From contig NZ_CP049109.1 in NCBI RefSeq assembly GCF_011057975.1, forward strand, positions 806,001 through 870,000: a stretch of DNA of 64,000 nucleotides, given 5' to 3'. This stretch comes from Sphingosinithalassobacter tenebrarum (GTDB taxonomy: Bacteria > Pseudomonadota > Alphaproteobacteria > Sphingomonadales > Sphingomonadaceae). The position numbers were made by a program, and so were the translations under genes. Below, one piece after another: positions 63,019-64,000 of the stretch; position 1 is the stretch's first letter, and every line of letters starts with the position of its first letter. Below the pieces are notes generated by a model that worked only from the letters and a program-made list of their open reading frames with translations, was not told the DNA's origin and did not search any database.

Positions 63019-64000
63019 ATGGCTCTGATTGCGATTTTGCCGGGCGACGGCATCGGCCCGGAAGTGACGGCGCAGGCGCGGCGCGTGCTCGAAGCGCTCG
63101 ATCTGGGCGTTTCGTTCGAGGAAGCGCCGGTCGGCGGCGCGGCCTATCACGCTGCGGGCCATCCGCTGCCGTCCGAAACGCTTGATCTGGCGAAGCGGGC
63201 CGATGCGATCCTGTTCGGCGCGGTCGGCGATCCGGCCTGCGACACGCTCGATCGGCATCTGCGCCCCGAACAGGCCATCCTCGGCCTGCGCAAGGAACTG
63301 GGCTTCTGGGCCAATCTGCGTCCCGCGAAGATGATGCCGGGGATGGAAGACGCCTCGACGCTGCGCCCCGAAATCGCGCGGGCCATCGACATGGTGATCG
63401 TTCGCGAACTGGTCGGCGACGTCTATTTCGGGGAAAAGGGCCGGCGGGAAACCGCTGACGGTCGCCGCGAGGGACACGACCTGATGTCCTATGCCGAGGA
63501 CGAGGTGCGCCGCATCGCCGTGGTGGGTTTCGAAATGGCGCAGCGGCGGCGCAAGTCGCTCATCTCGGTCGACAAGGCCAATGTCCTCGAAACCTCGCAG
63601 CTGTGGCGCGACGTGGTCAATGAGCTCGCTCCCGACTATCCCGAAGTCGCGCTCCAGCACATGTATGTCGATAACGCCGCGATGCAGATGGTGCGCAATC
63701 CGGGCCAGTTCGACGTGGTGATCACCGGCAATCTGTTCGGCGATATCCTGTCGGATCAGGCGAGCATGTGCGTTGGTTCGATCGGGCTGCTGCCTTCGGC
63801 GTCGCTGCGCGCCTGGGCGGGCGACAACGGCCTGTACGAACCGATCCACGGCAGCGCGCCCGACATTGCCGGGCAGGGGAAGGCCAATCCCTGCGCCGCG
63901 ATCCTGTCGGCCGCGATGCTGCTGCGCCATTCGCTCGACAATGAGGATGCGGCGTTGAAGATCGAGGCAGCGGTCGCGGGAGCGCTGGCAGGCGGCGTTC
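63019..64000 (+). CDS. leuB: 3-isopropylmalate dehydrogenase (partial, runs off the window)
   Basis: The first 327 codons of leuB, an NAD-dependent enzyme of leucine synthesis. [16 protein letters not shown] N-terminus ([16 protein letters not shown]), [30 protein letters not shown] with the active-site Tyr, Lys in [16 protein letters not shown], the NAD loop [27 protein letters not shown], and [20 protein letters not shown]. The gene is intact to the edge; about 25 codons are missing. Confidence 0.95.
   Translation, partial: MALIAILPGDGIGPEVTAQARRVLEALDLGVSFEEAPVGGAAYHAAGHPLPSETLDLAKRADAILFGAVGDPACDTLDRHLRPEQAILGLRKELGFWANLRPAKMMPGMEDASTLRPEIARAIDMVIVRELVGDVYFGEKGRRETADGRREGHDLMSYAEDEVRRIAVVGFEMAQRRRKSLISVDKANVLETSQLWRDVVNELAPDYPEVALQHMYVDNAAMQMVRNPGQFDVVITGNLFGDILSDQASMCVGSIGLLPSASLRAWAGDNGLYEPIHGSAPDIAGQGKANPCAAILSAAMLLRHSLDNEDAALKIEAAVAGALAGGV

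Overview
The window looks like chromosomal DNA of a high-GC alphaproteobacterium, most likely a sphingomonad (Sphingomonadales). This rests on gene content and style: several TonB-dependent systems, a metH split into two genes, dispersed palindromic repeats, and dense operons whose genes overlap by ATGA, TGATG or similar junctions. I ran no database search, so functions rest on motifs, length and context.

Layout. 1-4294 (+): an archaic chaperone-usher pilus locus (chaperone, usher, spore-coat-U-type protein). 4338-11131 and 19258-19896 (-): one heavy-metal efflux operon, in the order response regulator, sensor kinase, adaptor, RND pump, DUF3240, TolC. About 11203-19293: an integrated element of about 8 kb that has split the response-regulator gene near its 3' end. 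It carries a LlaJI/BsuMI-like restriction-modification module (m5C methyltransferase, McrB-like, McrC-like), a GIY-YIG nuclease, a small protein and two tandem tyrosine recombinases. 20120-28705 (-) and 29408-31894 (+): two divergent cobalamin operons, each behind its own cobalamin riboswitch. They encode B12 uptake (BtuB, BtuM-like) and late assembly and salvage steps; no corrin-ring genes are present here. 31848-39007 (+): a haem/iron signalling and uptake operon (FecI-type sigma, FecR, a TonB receptor with an extra C-terminal barrel, haem oxygenase, DUF454, TonB). 39158-41322 (-): tRNA-Phe, yacG, a short RNase E/G-like gene, maf and infA. 41563-47577: malic enzyme, an SDR, a GPH transporter, a second TonB and two small lipoproteins. 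47668-53611 (+): a methionine-cycle operon (ArsR-methyltransferase regulator with a palindromic operator, metF, split B12-dependent metH). 53998-62966: membrane proteins, a BaiN-type flavoprotein, an ABC-F ATPase, an MHS transporter, a deacetylase-acetyltransferase pair and recO. The window ends inside leuB.

Functional links. B12 uptake and salvage in the middle supply the cofactor of the MetH in the right half, and the SahR-like regulator probably ties metF/metH to the S-adenosylhomocysteine level. The receptor, haem oxygenase and TonB form a haem import and iron release unit under sigma/anti-sigma control. The metal-efflux operon keeps two copies of an apparent response-regulator box, but the element has removed the regulator's last residues, so its control has probably changed.

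The most notable items are the element inside the regulator gene, the one-methyltransferase McrBC-type R-M module, the shared regulator boxes, the receptor fused to a second barrel, and the paired riboswitches with a BtuM-like gene.
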